DNA of 64,000 nt from Symbiodinium natans (GCA_905221605.1 CAJNDS010001112.1:2688472-2752471), one strand, 5' to 3'; shown: positions 40,001 through 52,240, numbered from the stretch's first letter. The notes: generated from the sequence alone by a model not told the origin. Numbers and translations are program-made.

Positions 40001-43000
40001 GCCCCTGTAAGACCTTCAAGCCCCACCCCATAAGGCCATCGAAGACTCTGAAAGTCCGCTGAGGCCCTGCGACTTAGCGCGTTCCGAAGGTCTACGCATG
40101 TCGTTGTCGCAGAGCTGGGGCTCATGGGACCCCCAGCAGTTCCAGGCGGCTGTGAGTTGGTGCCGTTGAAGGAGGGGTTTAGGGTTTATGGGTGGACTCG
40201 GGATGATTCAGGCTTTATGGGTGTATGGATTTGCGGGTTCAGGGGTTTCGGAAAAGCATCTCCGGAAAGGACTGAAGTTCCAGCAGGGAGTGTGATGATC
40301 CTGGCAGGCGCGAGCGCTGGCAGCAGCGGAGGAGCTGAACCTACCCACCTGGCGGAATCCTCCGCGTCGATTCAACGTTGCTCTGATGCGCTTTGAACTG
40401 GGGACTTTGGGGCTTGACCGGGAGTTGACTGACTCCGTGGCTCCAAACCTTCCGCTGCCCTCATGATCATGAACTGAGGGGGCCCTGGGAAGCGCTCATT
40501 GGGTTTAGGTCTCCCTTCGAAGACACACCGTGAGCTGAGGGTCAGGAAGACTGGTGTTCGGTGCCGCTTCACATCTCCAGGCCATGCTTTCATGTGGGCT
40601 GGCTCTCTGGGCACAGCATGCAACAATGCAACGACACATAGCTGACATAGCATGGCTCTCCCCAAGAGCTCTAAAGCAACTCATAGCTAAACACATTCCT
40701 TCTCCGCTGTGGCTTGTGGCTATGGCTTTCGCCAAGAGACAAAGATGTAAAGACATGTGTGGACCATGTAACAGAGCTCAACATCCCATCCAGGAACAAG
40801 GAGTCGTTGGTGGCACCGGGTCTGTGTGCCTAGCCAGCAAGTACAGCTTGTGAGGAAGGCGGTTCCCTTTGATTTTTGTGGTGATTCACAGGGTCCACGA
40901 CAGGCTGTACTATACGAAGTCGATTCCCAGGCTCCTATGTTGCCGCGAGTTGCGGGGGTGCCCTGGGACGGCTATGCCTCACCAAAGCGGAAGAGGCGCT
41001 CTCTTAGCCGCAGCCAAACAGAGAGGGCCCACTGCGATTGCAAAGGGACACCCCCGTGGCTCTGGCAGGTCAGAGCAACCCAGTGCCAGCCTGAGGAGGA
41101 GCGGCTGAAGATGGAGGACCCTGCAAAGCCTAAGTCCCTAAATCCGAGGAAGCGGTTCGTCAAAGTGTTGCATGACAGGCTCGGGGGATAGTGGATTGCA
41201 GGGCACCATTGGCAGAAGAGTTTCCGCTCTTCCTCCAAAATAAGGTGAAATCCCCCCAGCCCTAACAACTAACATTCAATATTCCTGTTACTATCGCATG
41301 TTAAAGTAGCTGACATGAAGGGTGTGGAGTCTACCCGCTTCGTGCCTCGAGGACCTGGTCCAGATTGATCCCTTCGGCCGTGAGGTGGCTGCTGCAGACA
41401 GAGCGAGTTCCATGTATCTCAAGCTGGAGCGCTTTAGTTTAAGAACCTCAAGATCTCACGTTTTTTCGCAGGTTAGCTAAGAATCTTAGGCTCTGGGGCT
41501 CGATAACAATGATAACAACACCTTCAGAACAGCGGAGCTGCGGGTGTCCCTGCTGTGAAACCTTTCTGATGCGGCCTCTAGGAAGGGTGAATTTCCTTCA
41601 GGTCGTTGCAGCGATGGCTTGTTCAGAAAGCAGCGTGCAACTGCTTCCTAGAATGGGGGCCTCCTAAATAAACCCCAACTCCCCCCCCCCCCCCCAAAAA
41701 AAAAAAAAAACCACATTGGGGGATGCTCCCAAAAAGAGTATGGTCCCAAGCTCTCTTATCTTAAACCCTAAACTTTCTCTCTGCAGTTGCCACGTGGAGC
41801 TTGGCTAGATGGGTGGCAAAAAATCCGATGTTGCCCGCCCTAAGTGTGGTGGAGGTGAGCTACTTCGGCCGAGAGTTGAGCCCTTGGCAGAACGCCCCGG
41901 CGTTGATCGGCGAGGGCCGCTTCGGAGAGGCGCGAGCGTTCTTGGGTTTAGGGTTTAGCATGCAGGAATCTTGGGTTTGTGGGGACCATCTTGCACGCCC
42001 CTCGGATGTCTTCTCGTCTCATCAGGATCGTAGTAGGTTCTTTTCTTAAGCAGCCTTGAAGCTGGTCTTCTGCAAGGTCTTCCGGGCGAAGCATCGCCAG
42101 AGCGGTGCATGGTATGCCGTGAAGGTGTCTCGACACATCCTGGTGGTCGGAAAGCGGTGTTTACTGCACGGACGCCGTAGAAACGCAGGCGCAACAAGCC
42201 GGAAGATTGATGAACAATCTCAGGTTTTCAAGACGCAGCAGCGGCCCGTTGCCCCGGAGGTGGTGAGAGAATGCGAGGCGGCGGACGTTTCCACCCCAAC
42301 CATGAATTCCATGTAGCTGTGCAGAAAACAGGCAGAGAGTGTGCCTTGAAGCTCCTGTGGTTTCGTGATTTCGGAACCCATGCAGGACATTCATGTGATC
42401 CATTGCGGGTACATGCTTACAGCAGCGAACCGTGCATGCACGTACGCGTACCCAACTGCAGCCAGGTGGGAACACATGTCCGTCAAACACCACACCCTTG
42501 CATCGTGCGGCTGCACATGGTCAACCTGGATGATGCAGGACAGGCGCTTGAGTCGAAGACACCCTATCGGGTCTGGGAATAACCAAATTCAAAATCTGCC
42601 CGTTATTCGGGAGGACTGTACACCCTTGTCATGGAGTTCTGCCAATCCAATCTTCTCCAGCAGCTTCGGCACGCCAAGATTGGCCAGAGAGTTTTCAGGC
42701 CAGGACAAGTGTTTCCTGTTGGCGTGACCCTGTCCCTACCTACGGAGTCAGGCCCCCACCGCAGACCCTTGACTGGGTGGGCCAGATCTTCCTTGGCCTG
42801 GAGCACATGCATCACAGGCGCGCCAACTCCGATACAGAATTGGTGTTACACTGCTGGATCATAAAAACCCTAAACCCTCAACCTCTGCCCAGGCTCAACA
42901 CCATGTTCCGGGATTTGAAGCCCGATGCGTGGTTGCACAGCAATCTTTCCCAGCTGGCTTAGGGATTTAGAGTTGACTGCCTTCTGCTATATGCATCATA

Positions 43001-44170
43001 TGTTTACATACTCTTCATGCATACAGCATATATATGTAGACATACATATCATGATTTACACAGAAGCTTTTCTGCTCAAGGAGAATGTGGTCCTGGATGG
43101 CCAGCTTTGCTGCAAACTGGCGGATTTCGGTGCTGGCCGACTCGGCCCTTCTTCCGGCACCTTTTCCTTTGGCCATCCGGCAGGCCGAGGGCCTACGGAG
43201 AGAAATGGCTCGTAGGACTATAGGACCCTCGGGTGTCATGTTTGGGGACTTTGGGATGTTTTGGGGTTTTCAAGTGATAGGAGGACACGGAAGTTGCCTC
43301 AAGGCAGCCCGGGCTACGTCGCGCCCGAAGTGCTCGGCGCGAACCTGAGCTGAGCTTTCGGATATCACAAAGAGCCAGAGAAGTGAGTCGTAACATCTTT
43401 CAAGCACCTTCTTACCGGCCCTGAGCCCCTGAACTTCAAAAACCTAAGCCCTAAACCCGAAACCCTAAACCTCCTGTTGGGGACCCAGGCGGGATGCCCC
43501 ACGATGAAGGCGCAGACCTCTACTCGTTGGGAGCATCTTGGCTCACACAGCTGCCTCGGGTTCGAAACCCTCTCTAACCTCCGAAACCCCCACAACACCA
43601 ACCGCTTATCCGATCACAAACCTTGAAAAACCATAAAGGCCACAAAGCCTGCTTAACCCTACACCCTTGAGCCATAAACCTATTCAGCCCTAAACTACAA
43701 TTCCTGCCTGTCCCAACCTGGCCCATGAAAAATCGCCTCAATCCCGAAAGGTGCTGGCCTGGCTTCTCTTCACTGGAGGGATGCCCAACGAGGCGCAGAT
43801 ACGGAAAGATGTACATGATACTGGCGGAAAATAGATATGGGTGTTGGGTTAGCCCATTCATTATACATAATTGTATCACATTGAAATCCTGATAATACAA
43901 AGAATACTACGGTATTCATAAGCTAAAGTGAACCCTACACCCCGGCCCCGCAAGCAGACCAGGTGCCGCCCATGGCCGTCCGAAGTGAGTGGCAGGCTCC
44001 CTTGGCTGCCATGGGGAAGTCTGCAGAACGTAGGCAAGCCACGGGCGCCGGAGAGGAACCGTAGGGCTTCGTAGTTTGGGATTTTGGTGACACTAACCTC
44101 AGCGCGAGGCACACCTCTATGACTGGACGTTGCTGGACAAGTGCATTCGCGACAACTTTCCTATCTTCCA
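37071..44170 (+). CDS. Ankyrin-repeat protein kinase (multi-exon)
   Basis: Ankyrin part: 37,071-~37,281 (hydrophobic LLLLVVVAAMHY, then IDIYTAAENGNTQEVKDL), 38,042-38,113 (DVDGNTPLMLATRQGHAE), 38,264-38,296 (VCECLLQAGAL, donor GTGAGC), ~38,614-38,665 (RGWTALHVAAWQGEA), 39,102-39,146 (DRVVRALLEGGALEE), 39,259-39,330 (YVDLYGETPLHVAARYGNLE), 39,820-~39,880; linker exons 40,308-~40,400 (ALAAAEELNLPTWRNPP) and ~40,900-41,060. Kinase part: 41,787-41,929 (IGEGRFGE, Gly loop), 42,077-42,124 (WYAVK, lysine), 42,224-42,286 (VVRECEAAD, alpha-C Glu), ~42,466-42,560 (HPCIVRLHMV), 42,613-42,690 (LYTLVMEFC), ~42,765-42,825 (GQIFLGLEHMH), ~42,893-42,923 (FRDLKP), 43,081-~43,150 (NVVLDG...LADFGAGRL), ~43,303-43,345 (GSPGYVAPEVLG), ~43,487-43,550 (ADLYSLGASW), ~43,751-43,795, 44,103-~44,168. 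HRD is changed to FRD; DFG and APE are intact. Probably an active Ser/Thr kinase with an ankyrin docking region. Confidence 0.82.
37339..37488 (+). CDS. Small open frame or alternative exon inside the ankyrin-kinase gene
   Basis: 49 codons from ATG 37,339: MVIIIAVMVDEEKMQC..., then helical VMEKLVAEIKELTRDVAREF and TGA. The amphipathic helix is protein-like. It lies between the first two ankyrin exons and does not fit the ankyrin consensus, so it may be an alternative last exon of an isoform or part of the intron. Confidence 0.35.
   Translation: MVIIIAVMVDEEKMQCVAARARPAQDVMEKLVAEIKELTRDVAREFRAY
41930..42076 (+). other. GC-AG intron in the kinase glycine loop
   Basis: Starts GCGCGAGCG and ends TTCTGCAAG, joining GGA GAG to GTC TTC CGG, which rebuilds GEGRFGEVFRAKH exactly as the kinase family requires. 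It contains two TTTAGGG units (41,944-41,958). Confidence 0.82.
42924..43080 (+). other. GA-AG intron in the kinase catalytic loop
   Basis: Starts GATGCG and ends CTCAAG. Removal joins AAG CCC to GAG AAT GTG, giving DLKPENVV, the conserved catalytic-loop order. The family consensus thus independently fixes a GA donor. Confidence 0.82.
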
Positions 44171-46950
44171 AGGCACTTTTGCATTCAAGACTTGTAGAAT
44201 CTTATTTGATTGCGCGTCTCCAAGCCACTAACCTCTGAAACCCTGCTTCGTAGTTCCCCAAGTTACTACTGTTTCCTCTACTAGTCTAAACTTTGAAGGG
44301 CTGAACGCCAGGAATGGAGCTGGCAGGGCAAAGCCAGGCCAGTGAGGCACGAATTTGAATGTTCTTTTTTGGTTGGTGGCCTCCGCAACTTCGAATTTGT
44401 CCTTGGAGCTCTTGGGGCCACATGTCATTCGCTGCCGTGCCTGCGCGCGCATGCATAGGAATCTGTTCACTGCTGCAGACATGTGTGGCTTGACCTTGCT
44501 TGCCTCCGGATAAACGCTGACGCAACAAAAGAGCGCACATCAGAGAGATTCTTCCGCAAGTAACGACAGCCATTGAAATCGTTGCAGTCTGAGAGTGGGA
44601 GGCACGACAGTTCGTGGACTTGCTCATCAAGCCTCCCACAGCGCGCATGAGGCACCACTGTCATGGCACACCCAACCATACCATCCAATCCTAAACCCTA
44701 ACTCCTAAACCTAAACATACCTTTGTCCCCACCAACAAGAAAGGGGTGGCGCTGGCAGGCATGAGCAGATTCGTCACCACCCATTGCTCGAGCCGCAGCC
44801 CGGCGACGAATCAGCTGCCCTGGCCTGTGGCCACTGTAGGGCCTGTAGGGTTTAAGGTTGTTTTGGGTTTAGGGTTTAGGAGGGTTTAGGGTTTAGGGTT
44901 TAGCCCTCTGGAGGTGGGTTGGGGCGTCTTTTTGCCTGAGTCAGCTTCGGACTCATTCTAGTACCGAGGATCCAGCTGCCCGAGTTCGCCGCAGCCCCTC
45001 ACCAGGCTTTGAGTCCCCAAAAGTTTGGCCTCGAATGTGGGCTGCAATTGTTCTTAGGCCCTCGGAGGTTTCATGTCAGGTATCTTAGTTGATGACCTTG
45101 TCGTGCCTGAACTTGTTTCGTGTAGCAAAAGTAACCAATTGACTGTTCGCTGGGGCCTCTATGTCTTCTGTCAAGTGGGGGGAGCCCTGCTAGCCCCTCT
45201 TTGCAGTGACTTGGGGCTTCTTCTCACTCTTCGGGGCTTCGGGGCCCCGACTTGGTAGGTGGAAGCCTGGCTTCTTCTGCGGGGCTTCAGCAACCCCCAG
45301 CGCCCTCCGCGGCCGGCCTCCACGTCCTGGGGCTCCATCTCTTCGGGAGGCGGACCTGGCAGGGACAGGGCTTCGAAGTTTAGGGTTAAGGCCCGTTTAA
45401 AGTCTTAGGCGTTTCAGGTCTTTGATGGATTTTCCTTACTCAGTTGAGGGTACCTCAAAGGGACCATACACCACATCAAACCCCAGCTGCAAGGTTCAAT
45501 GGAAAGTTCATGCTACAAGGGGCAGGAAGGCAATTCCCCAACGTTACTCGATTTCCCTGGGTCCCGGGGGGGGGCCAAGCCCGCGAACGAAGATGGAGGT
45601 CGATCGGCGGCCAGCGACCCGCCTCGTGCCCTCGGCATGGGTTACGTGCAAAGTAATTATGGTTGGTTAGTCCTGGCAGGAATAGAAAAGGAAATGTAGC
45701 AGATCGAAATAACCATGTGCCGGCAGTGTGACTGCTAGGAAAAGCATACTGGTGAGCGTTTCTACGCTGCCATGTTCGTGGTTGTGGTTGTTGTTGTTCT
45801 TGGGATGGCAGCTATCTTTGCAGTGCCATGTAGTTGGAGGACACGTGTCCCAAAAGTCTTCTGCATCAATCAGCAGGTGGCTGCTAATGCTGCGAATCCA
45901 CACCGAGACTTCTCAGTGAGCCATCGAGGGAGTAGCCCTTCGCGTTGTAAAGATCTGTGAACTGAACATGTGCACAGCCTGCAGCAAGCCTTTGAATATC
46001 AGCTGCGGAAGGTGCATTGTGGGATCACATGAACAGCCCACCTCCGAAAACGAGCACGCATGGCATGCGGTTGTACTCCCGGAGAATGCTGCGCGTGCTC
46101 GTTCATTGAGTTGGGACGACAAGCTGTCCATCATCGCGGTCGTTCTCGCGTGCCTTTGGCCGTGTTGCTCTTCCACACGTTGCATGGTTTCGCCGGCAAG
46201 CTTAGGCCGGTTTTAGCTGCTGCTTCAGGATAGACTCTCCTGTAGAGCAGGATTACTTCCTGTCGCCTCCCACCGTATCTGGGGCGTCGAAAATCTGCAG
46301 GAGCGCCTCTGTAAACTGCGGGATGCATGCTTCTGCTTGGAACACACAGCAAATTACCTTTGGAGGAGTAACTCTCTACAGGCAGGTAAATATATACTCG
46401 GATTCACTGCTGCAAAGCTGTGACTTCCAGGGCCGTCACGTGTACTTGAGGGACCTTGACGCTGGCTGCATGCCCAAAAAACCTGACGAAGCCTTTCAAT
46501 CCCCAGAAACCCAACAAGCCCTAGAATACCTTAAAACCATAAACCCTGAAAGTCTAAGTGGCCATGAGTCGTTGAAAGAGAGCCATAGTCAGGGACCTGC
46601 AGAGTGGTCCAGCTATGCGGGTGCCAAAAAAAGGCCTAAGCTCTAAACCCTGAGCAGTAAGCCCTGGGGCCATCTTGTTCATGTCGGCTTGCTGTGCGTA
46701 GCTGGTACTTGCCATCCACCACCTGGTGGTGCAGGGAGGGCCCCTTGCAAAGGCCGGGAATGGGGGGGGGGTTTTCCAAGATCGAAGGGTGTCATAGGGT
46801 ATCCCCGTTTGACAAGGTTCTGATTGTTTAGGGTTCTAGAGTTTTGGCAGTCCATATCGTAAGGAACTCTATTGCTTTGACGAAATCCCTGAGCTCTTTG
46901 CTCCAGATGTGCTAATCCCTCAACTCTAAACCCGAAAACCCTACAGCAAG
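44171..46950. other. Downstream region with scattered exon-like islands
   Basis: Telomere-type units at ~44,692 and 44,855-44,905. Possible exons: ~44,808-44,860 (DESAALACGHCRACR), 45,968-46,216 (MCTACSKPLNISCGRCIVGS, two CxxC pairs) and ~46,422-46,478 (CDFQGRHVYLRDLDAGCMP). They could be the tail of the kinase gene or a new gene. Other open frames lack motifs. Confidence 0.35.
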
Positions 46951-47940
46951 CACCGGAGGCGCCACGGCAGAGGAGGGATCCCCTCGGCTAGAAGAGGCCT
47001 TCGCAAGCACGCCCGCAGAATTCGTGACGCTGGTGGTTGGTGTAAGAACTAGTAGGGTAAGATGGAGGGGCTTCCATAGCAAGCCCTGCTTTGCTTGGGC
47101 AGGAGTCTTGTGCTGGGTGTGTGTGGAAGATGTTCGAGCTTTGCCTCAGCCCGGCTGCGCAGTCCGATCCAGCCGTCTCTCGTCACATAGTGCCATGTAA
47201 TTATAATGTTGGGCCGTCTTCTTTATGCAACGCATATATACGTACCGCCAGGACTCCGGAACCACTGCTTGTCGGGCAGCTCCTGCACACTCCGACATTT
47301 GTAGTGACTATGTATCCTTGTCTCATCAAAGCGGCCAAGGAGGTGTGCGCAACCGAACCCTTTAAACAAGCCCCTAAACCCCAACCCCCAACCCCCAAAC
47401 CCAAACAAAGCCCGTGACCCCTCAAGCCTGAAGGAAACCCCAGAGTCCTCGGATGACGACACAGGAGCCCCAACTTTGTGGTTGAGATTTTCCGATGGGA
47501 GGTTGGAGTCTACATCCATTGGTCTGGTTTGGTTTCTCTCGGGGTTTTGGTATCCTGAAGTATGTATCAGTAATGTACGAGTCAGGTTGGTCTGCATCAA
47601 TGGTTCCTTGTGGTTTTGGAGTCCTGATGTATTCATAAGAGCGACGAGCAAATATCACTCACTCACGCACACACACACACACACACAACACCGTCAGGCC
47701 ATTCAGCAGGCCTGTTGAGCAGCTCCCTCACCAGTTCACAGTTGGGGCTGAGGGGCCGGGGGGTGTGGTCAAGGTTTCCGGGAGCGCCCACATCCTAACC
47801 CTAAACCGCCCTAAACCCTCAAGCTTGACCTTTGCAGGATTCGTGACCGCCCCCAGTTCGAGGACGACCCTCAGGGCTGCCAAGGGCTTCTCCCGCTGGC
47901 AGCGTGACCTGGGTGAGGCCCTCTCGGGGTTTAGGGTTCG
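46951..47940 (+). CDS. Putative exons of an unidentified gene
   Basis: ~46,951-47,041: STGGATAEEGSPRLEEAFAS, TPAEFVTLVVG, donor GTAAGA. ~47,262-47,340: EPLLVGQLLHTPTFVVTMYP, CLIKAAKE, donor GTGTGC. 47,837-47,911: after 'cctttgcag', two frames open (FVTAPSSRTTLRAAKGFSRW or IRDRPQFEDDPQGC), donor GTGAGG. Good splice sites and composition; family unknown. Confidence 0.42.
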
Positions 47941-48010
47941 GGGGTTTCGGGTTTAGGGTTTAGGGCCGTTTGTGCTTTCGGGTTCAGGGTTTTAGGAGGG
48001 CAGCAGCATC
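47930..48010. repeat. Degenerate G-rich telomere-type block
   Basis: GGGTTTAGGGTTCGGGGGTTT-like units. One of the few such blocks between 27.9 and 57 kb; others are at 42,866, 44,860, 47,800 and 48,820-48,845. Confidence 0.75.
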
Positions 48011-48427
48011 TTTCTGCTGAAGATGCCAGCTGCGAGTACGTACAGCCTGTCCGCAGCTTGCTTTGGTAAGGCTATCACACCCAGGTGAGTTGTTCAAGCT
48101 GGACTTCTGATCAGGCTTGTTCCTTCAGCAGACCTCCTTTCAGCAGTGGATGGCACTCGTTTTTCAGATTTCCCCTTCGTAACAAACACTGCGCTCAAAG
48201 GCCCAGAATTTCAGTCCGCTGCGAAAAGACCGTTCACACCAGACACACGCAGCACCTTCACACGCCGGCCCAGCCAAACGACACCTGAGGTCTGGCGTCA
48301 GACATGTTCATGTAAGTGACGAGTTTGGAATGTTCAGAGCTCCCAAATAGTCATGAGCACAGCTAGGCACCTGGCAACCTGTCCATAAACCGGTCAAACG
48401 TTTCTCTGTCCACCTCTCCTTGACAGG

Positions 48428-50038
48428 AGCTCCTTGCCCAGCGTTCCGCACGGGCTGTGCTCCGTGCCGCCGCAGGGAAGCGCCTGGACGCGGCGACTCG
48501 GAAGGGCAACAAGGGGGGCTCAAGATCTAAGAACACTTGTACCAACAGGACTTCGGCAGAACACCTTTTTCTAGGCTGATTCAGCTGCAACCTCCAGGGC
48601 TCAGCTTTGTGCCCTGAACACTGGAAGACTGGAAGCTGCCTGAACCAGCAAATGCCAGTGCAGACAGGTGACGGCTGCCACCGCATTGTGCCGCTTAGCC
48701 AAGTGCCCAGATGCGGCGGGCGCGAGTGACGAGGCTTCACGGAGGGAGGGGGTTTCCAACCACGGAAAACCGAAGCCGACGTTGAACATCGCAAGCAATC
48801 TCCCTTCAACGGTGGTTCCTAAACCCTAAACCCTAAACCCTAAATTCCCATGTGGTAGGTGCGCTCCTCGGGTCTCTTGAGCTTCATCGACCAACCTGAC
48901 GCGCGTGGCCTGGCGAACTCGGTGTGAGGCCCAGGCGCTGCTCGGAGGGTTCAAATGGGAACGAACCAATTGAAGCGCTTTCGCAGCTACTCCAAGGAAA
49001 GTCCCCTCTAACTGTGGGAATGGCATGGCATGGCTGGAGAGTGAAGTGGGAAGTTCAAGGGTTGCAATTGCTGGGGACTTCATCTCCTGCCCCCCTTTTC
49101 TCGTCTGCAAGAGGCGCCATTGGGACAGTGGATGCCCTGGTGCTTCGGCACCTGAGCGACCGCTCGCTGCTGCTGATAGATGGGTCCAGTGCGCTACTCA
49201 GGTGTGAAGGAAGGAGCTGCGGCAACCACCAAGAGGTACCCTAAAACCCGAAGACCCCAAACTTTGCCCTAAACCCTAAAAGCCCCAAACTCGCTTCCTG
49301 AGTTTTTTGGTCCTTCAGGCCCACAGGGACTGTCCAATGCGGCACGGCCGCCGGCTGCTCTGACTGCCTTCGGCAGTGCACCATTGGCCGCCATAGCCCA
49401 AAGAGGCAGCGGCATGCACCTGATTCCGGAGTTTGCATGTTCTGCCATCTAATCCAGCAGGTATCTACATTACAACAAATACATATATAGACAGGCGCCT
49501 AATGAGATCACTTGGATGATCTGTAGTTGTTGCTTTGCAACATCCTCGCAGGGCTTCGCGAAGAGTGCCACGATGTGCAGTGTCGAGTCACATCGGCCTG
49601 GAAGGCATTCTCAGCACTGCCGGACCATCCCATCAAGACACTTCGAACATAGGGTGAGCACATGCCAGGGCCAGGCACTTACTGCGCCGTGTCTCGAAAG
49701 GGGATGCGAAGAACAAGAGCTGTTTGGGCATTTCCTGGACTGAGGCGGCCCATCATGGCAAGCTGTTACTCCAAGCAGTTGCGGCGGCAACGGTGTCGTC
49801 CATTAGCGAGCTCGTGCCACAGGCAGGAATAAGCCTTTTTCTGCATCCACTGTGCTGCCGAAGTGCGCTGCCATTTGTTTGTAACCTTCAAATTTCCCCC
49901 ATTGTTTTCATGCGTCTTCTGGCACACCAGAGGACCCGTCCAACAGGGCTCAGCCTCATGCGACCCTGCGGTCCCGAAGCCCGGCGGCGCTGCAGGCTCC
50001 CCGTGAGGATTTTCACGCCTCATGGCTTGGTGCCGTGA
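48428..50038 (+). CDS. Putative exons of an unidentified gene
   Basis: ~48,428-48,535: ELLAQRSARAVLRAAAGKRL, then basic KGNKGGSRSKN. ~49,120-49,236: VDALVLRHLSDRSLLLIDGS, ending GNHQE, donor GTACCC. 49,319-49,460: two frames open, one Cys-rich (CGTAAGCSDCLRQC...CMFCH). ~49,552-49,650: GLREECHDVQCRVTSAWKAF, ALPDHPIKTLRT. ~49,666-50,038: ARHLLRRVSKGDAKNKSCLG, long open frame to TGA. A zinc-binding protein is one possibility if the Cys-rich frame is right. No family assigned. Confidence 0.42.
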
Positions 50039-51070
50039 TCGGGGCTGTCACCATGATCACCATGTCAATGTGCCTTTGCCATCGCTAGTCATGCTAGTTT
50101 CGTCGTCAGGGGTCCTGTTGCGAGGTTGATCGCATGTCATGGGTCAGCGCAGCAACGACAGTAGGAACGGGAGCAACCACATCGCAGCACTCGAAAGGTA
50201 TTTTCAAGCACTGTCAAACTACAAGAAAGCGCAGGACTACATGTGAGCTCGCCCAACGGGTGGATGTTACAGTTCATGGGTTCGCACCGATGTTTGAGAA
50301 GACTTCACTGGAAGCGGTTCCGCTGGTTGCAGGCTCAACTCCGGCACAGTGGAAATTCAAACATGTCGCCAGCCGCTTGTAGTTCCGTTCACGGGTCGCG
50401 GAGGTCAAGATTTGATTCGTTGCCGGCCGGCATCAGTATCCGGAGTATCGACATGCGTGCATCCAAAAGATTTGTTCGACATGTAGATCGTGAAGATGTG
50501 TCTGCACCGTTTTGGACGAAGCGCAGTCAGACCAAAACGAGGGTTGGGGCTTCAAGCCTTCAGACCCGGGACTAGGATTTGCAACTTCTGAGCCTTTGCA
50601 CAGTAGAAAAAATGAAACCACGCACGTCGAGCATGACACATGGGTAAATGGAAGCAATGCTATAAATGCCGACGGCACACCAACGTTGGCTAGACCTATT
50701 GGCCCATTTGGCCCCCATGAATGTGTGTCGCATAGCAAGCCCAACGTCAGAGAACGTACGTTGCCGGCAGCACTGTGCTCAGCGCCCTTGCTGAAAATAC
50801 CAGTCTCCTCACATGAGCTCACATGCATAACGTTGTGTAAGCATGTCGGATTTCACCTTTGAAGGCGCTTTGCGGGCAGTCCTTGAATATAATGTCTGAG
50901 CTTGCAGCCCAGATACTTGGTGCAGCAAAGAACCGGGTTGAATGCTCAAGTTGGCTGCTCACCCACCACACTGATTCTGACTGATATGAGAATCTGAAGC
51001 GATCGATTGTTGCCATCCGCTAGCAAGATCGCATGACGAATCGAACCTCAGAGCTGTGGGATTCTCATTG
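50039..51070. other. Stretch with competing open frames
   Basis: Three + frames (50,134-50,382; 50,243-50,575; 50,512-50,862) overlap. The last is a 116-codon frame of balanced composition (MDEAQSDQNEGWGFKPSDPG) and may be an exon. No motif decides between them. Confidence 0.3.
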
Positions 51071-51072
51071 AC

Positions 51073-51294
51073 ATGGCTGCTTTCCGTTCGCGCTTCCATC
51101 TCAGGAATCCGGGTAACTTGGCTCGAGGATCGAACTCACTAGAGTACCAGGAGCCCATGCTCTCGAGGCACCGCCTGCTGCAAGCTCAGTCAGCCGGAGC
51201 TGCCCTTGAGGATTCGCCCGTCTTTCATGCCGTTTCCAACGCGGCAGCCGCGATGGACTTGGACACACAGTCGGTCGCCCGGGCCTGCTTATGA
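51073..51294 (+). CDS. Putative small gene or last exon
   Basis: 73 codons from ATG: MAAFRSRFHLRNPGNLARGS, then RHRLLQAQSAGAALEDSPVF and AAAAMDLDTQSVARACL, TGA. Basic N-terminus and helical C-terminus. No family recognised. Confidence 0.38.
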   Translation: MAAFRSRFHLRNPGNLARGSNSLEYQEPMLSRHRLLQAQSAGAALEDSPVFHAVSNAAAAMDLDTQSVARACL

Positions 51295-51865
51295 CGTTTT
51301 GGCCTCATGCATCTGCAAAGTACCTCGCACGACCATGCCAGTTGGCACTTCTGGTGGATCGTAGTCATCTTCTGCCGGCGGCCCAATGAGCTCACATCTT
51401 CTCGCAGTTTTCCATGCGGGTTCTATGACGAACATACAACCTAGAAAGGTGCCCATATATTCATATCCTAAACTAAACCCTAAATCCTATAAGCCCCTCT
51501 AGATATATTTCTTACTCGGAGTTTCTCGAATCCACCCCAGGCCTGCGCACGACGTACTGGCTGAGCTCCTCAGCAGCGGGCTTGGGTTGGTAGCAAAGTC
51601 ATTTGCTATACTGTGTGATGCTACTGGCGTTTTATAGTATAGGCATGTTCAGTGTGTGTATATGTATATAGATTTGTATCATATACTGTACGATAAATAG
51701 AAGAAAATAGAATGTACAAAAATTGTATGATATGATGTATGATCTTTTTGTTACCTGTATATATGTTCGCATATCTATGAGAGATCCATGCTAAACCTAT
51801 ATATACATGTGTACATATGTACATATTTATAGAATCTGGATGCATGCATATGTATAGATGTGTAT
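51295..51865. other. AT-rich stretch, no exon seen
   Basis: Telomere-like 'aaactaaaccctaaatcc' at 51,468 and many 'tatgtatata' strings (51,640-51,850). Confidence 0.5.
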
Positions 51866-51879
51866 TTGTGCATTGTTCT

Positions 51880-52120
51880 AGAAACTAGAAGCAAGAAATT
51901 CGGGGAGTTGAATACACGGGTCGTGGCCATGAGAGCTGCCCATGACATAGGGAACATGGATCGTCATGCACACTATCACCGAGGCCACATTGCGCGGGAC
52001 TTTGCGGAGCTGCTAGGAAATCTGTGCGCGCATGCCAGTGCAGCTGAAAGATTGGGGAATAGGGCCAACAAGATGTTTTTTCGGCGCCAGATATCAATGG
52101 AATATTCGAGTCGCACTTAA
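51880..52120 (+). CDS. Putative exon left of the scaffold gap
   Basis: After 'aactag' the frame reads SKKFGELNTRVVAMRAAHDI, GNMDRHAHYHRGHIARDFAE, LLGNLCAHASAAERLGNRAN... to TAA. Composition is strongly protein-like (His-rich helix). It ends 120 bp before the gap; no family recognised. Confidence 0.42.
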
Positions 52121-52240
52121 TATCTATATCAAAAATTTGTCAGCCCCCACCATAAGCAATACCCATGAGAACCGATGGGAGGCGGGGGAGGGGCGGGGAG
52201 GGGCGGTGCCGTTCTATATAACATCCCGTAGGGGACAATA

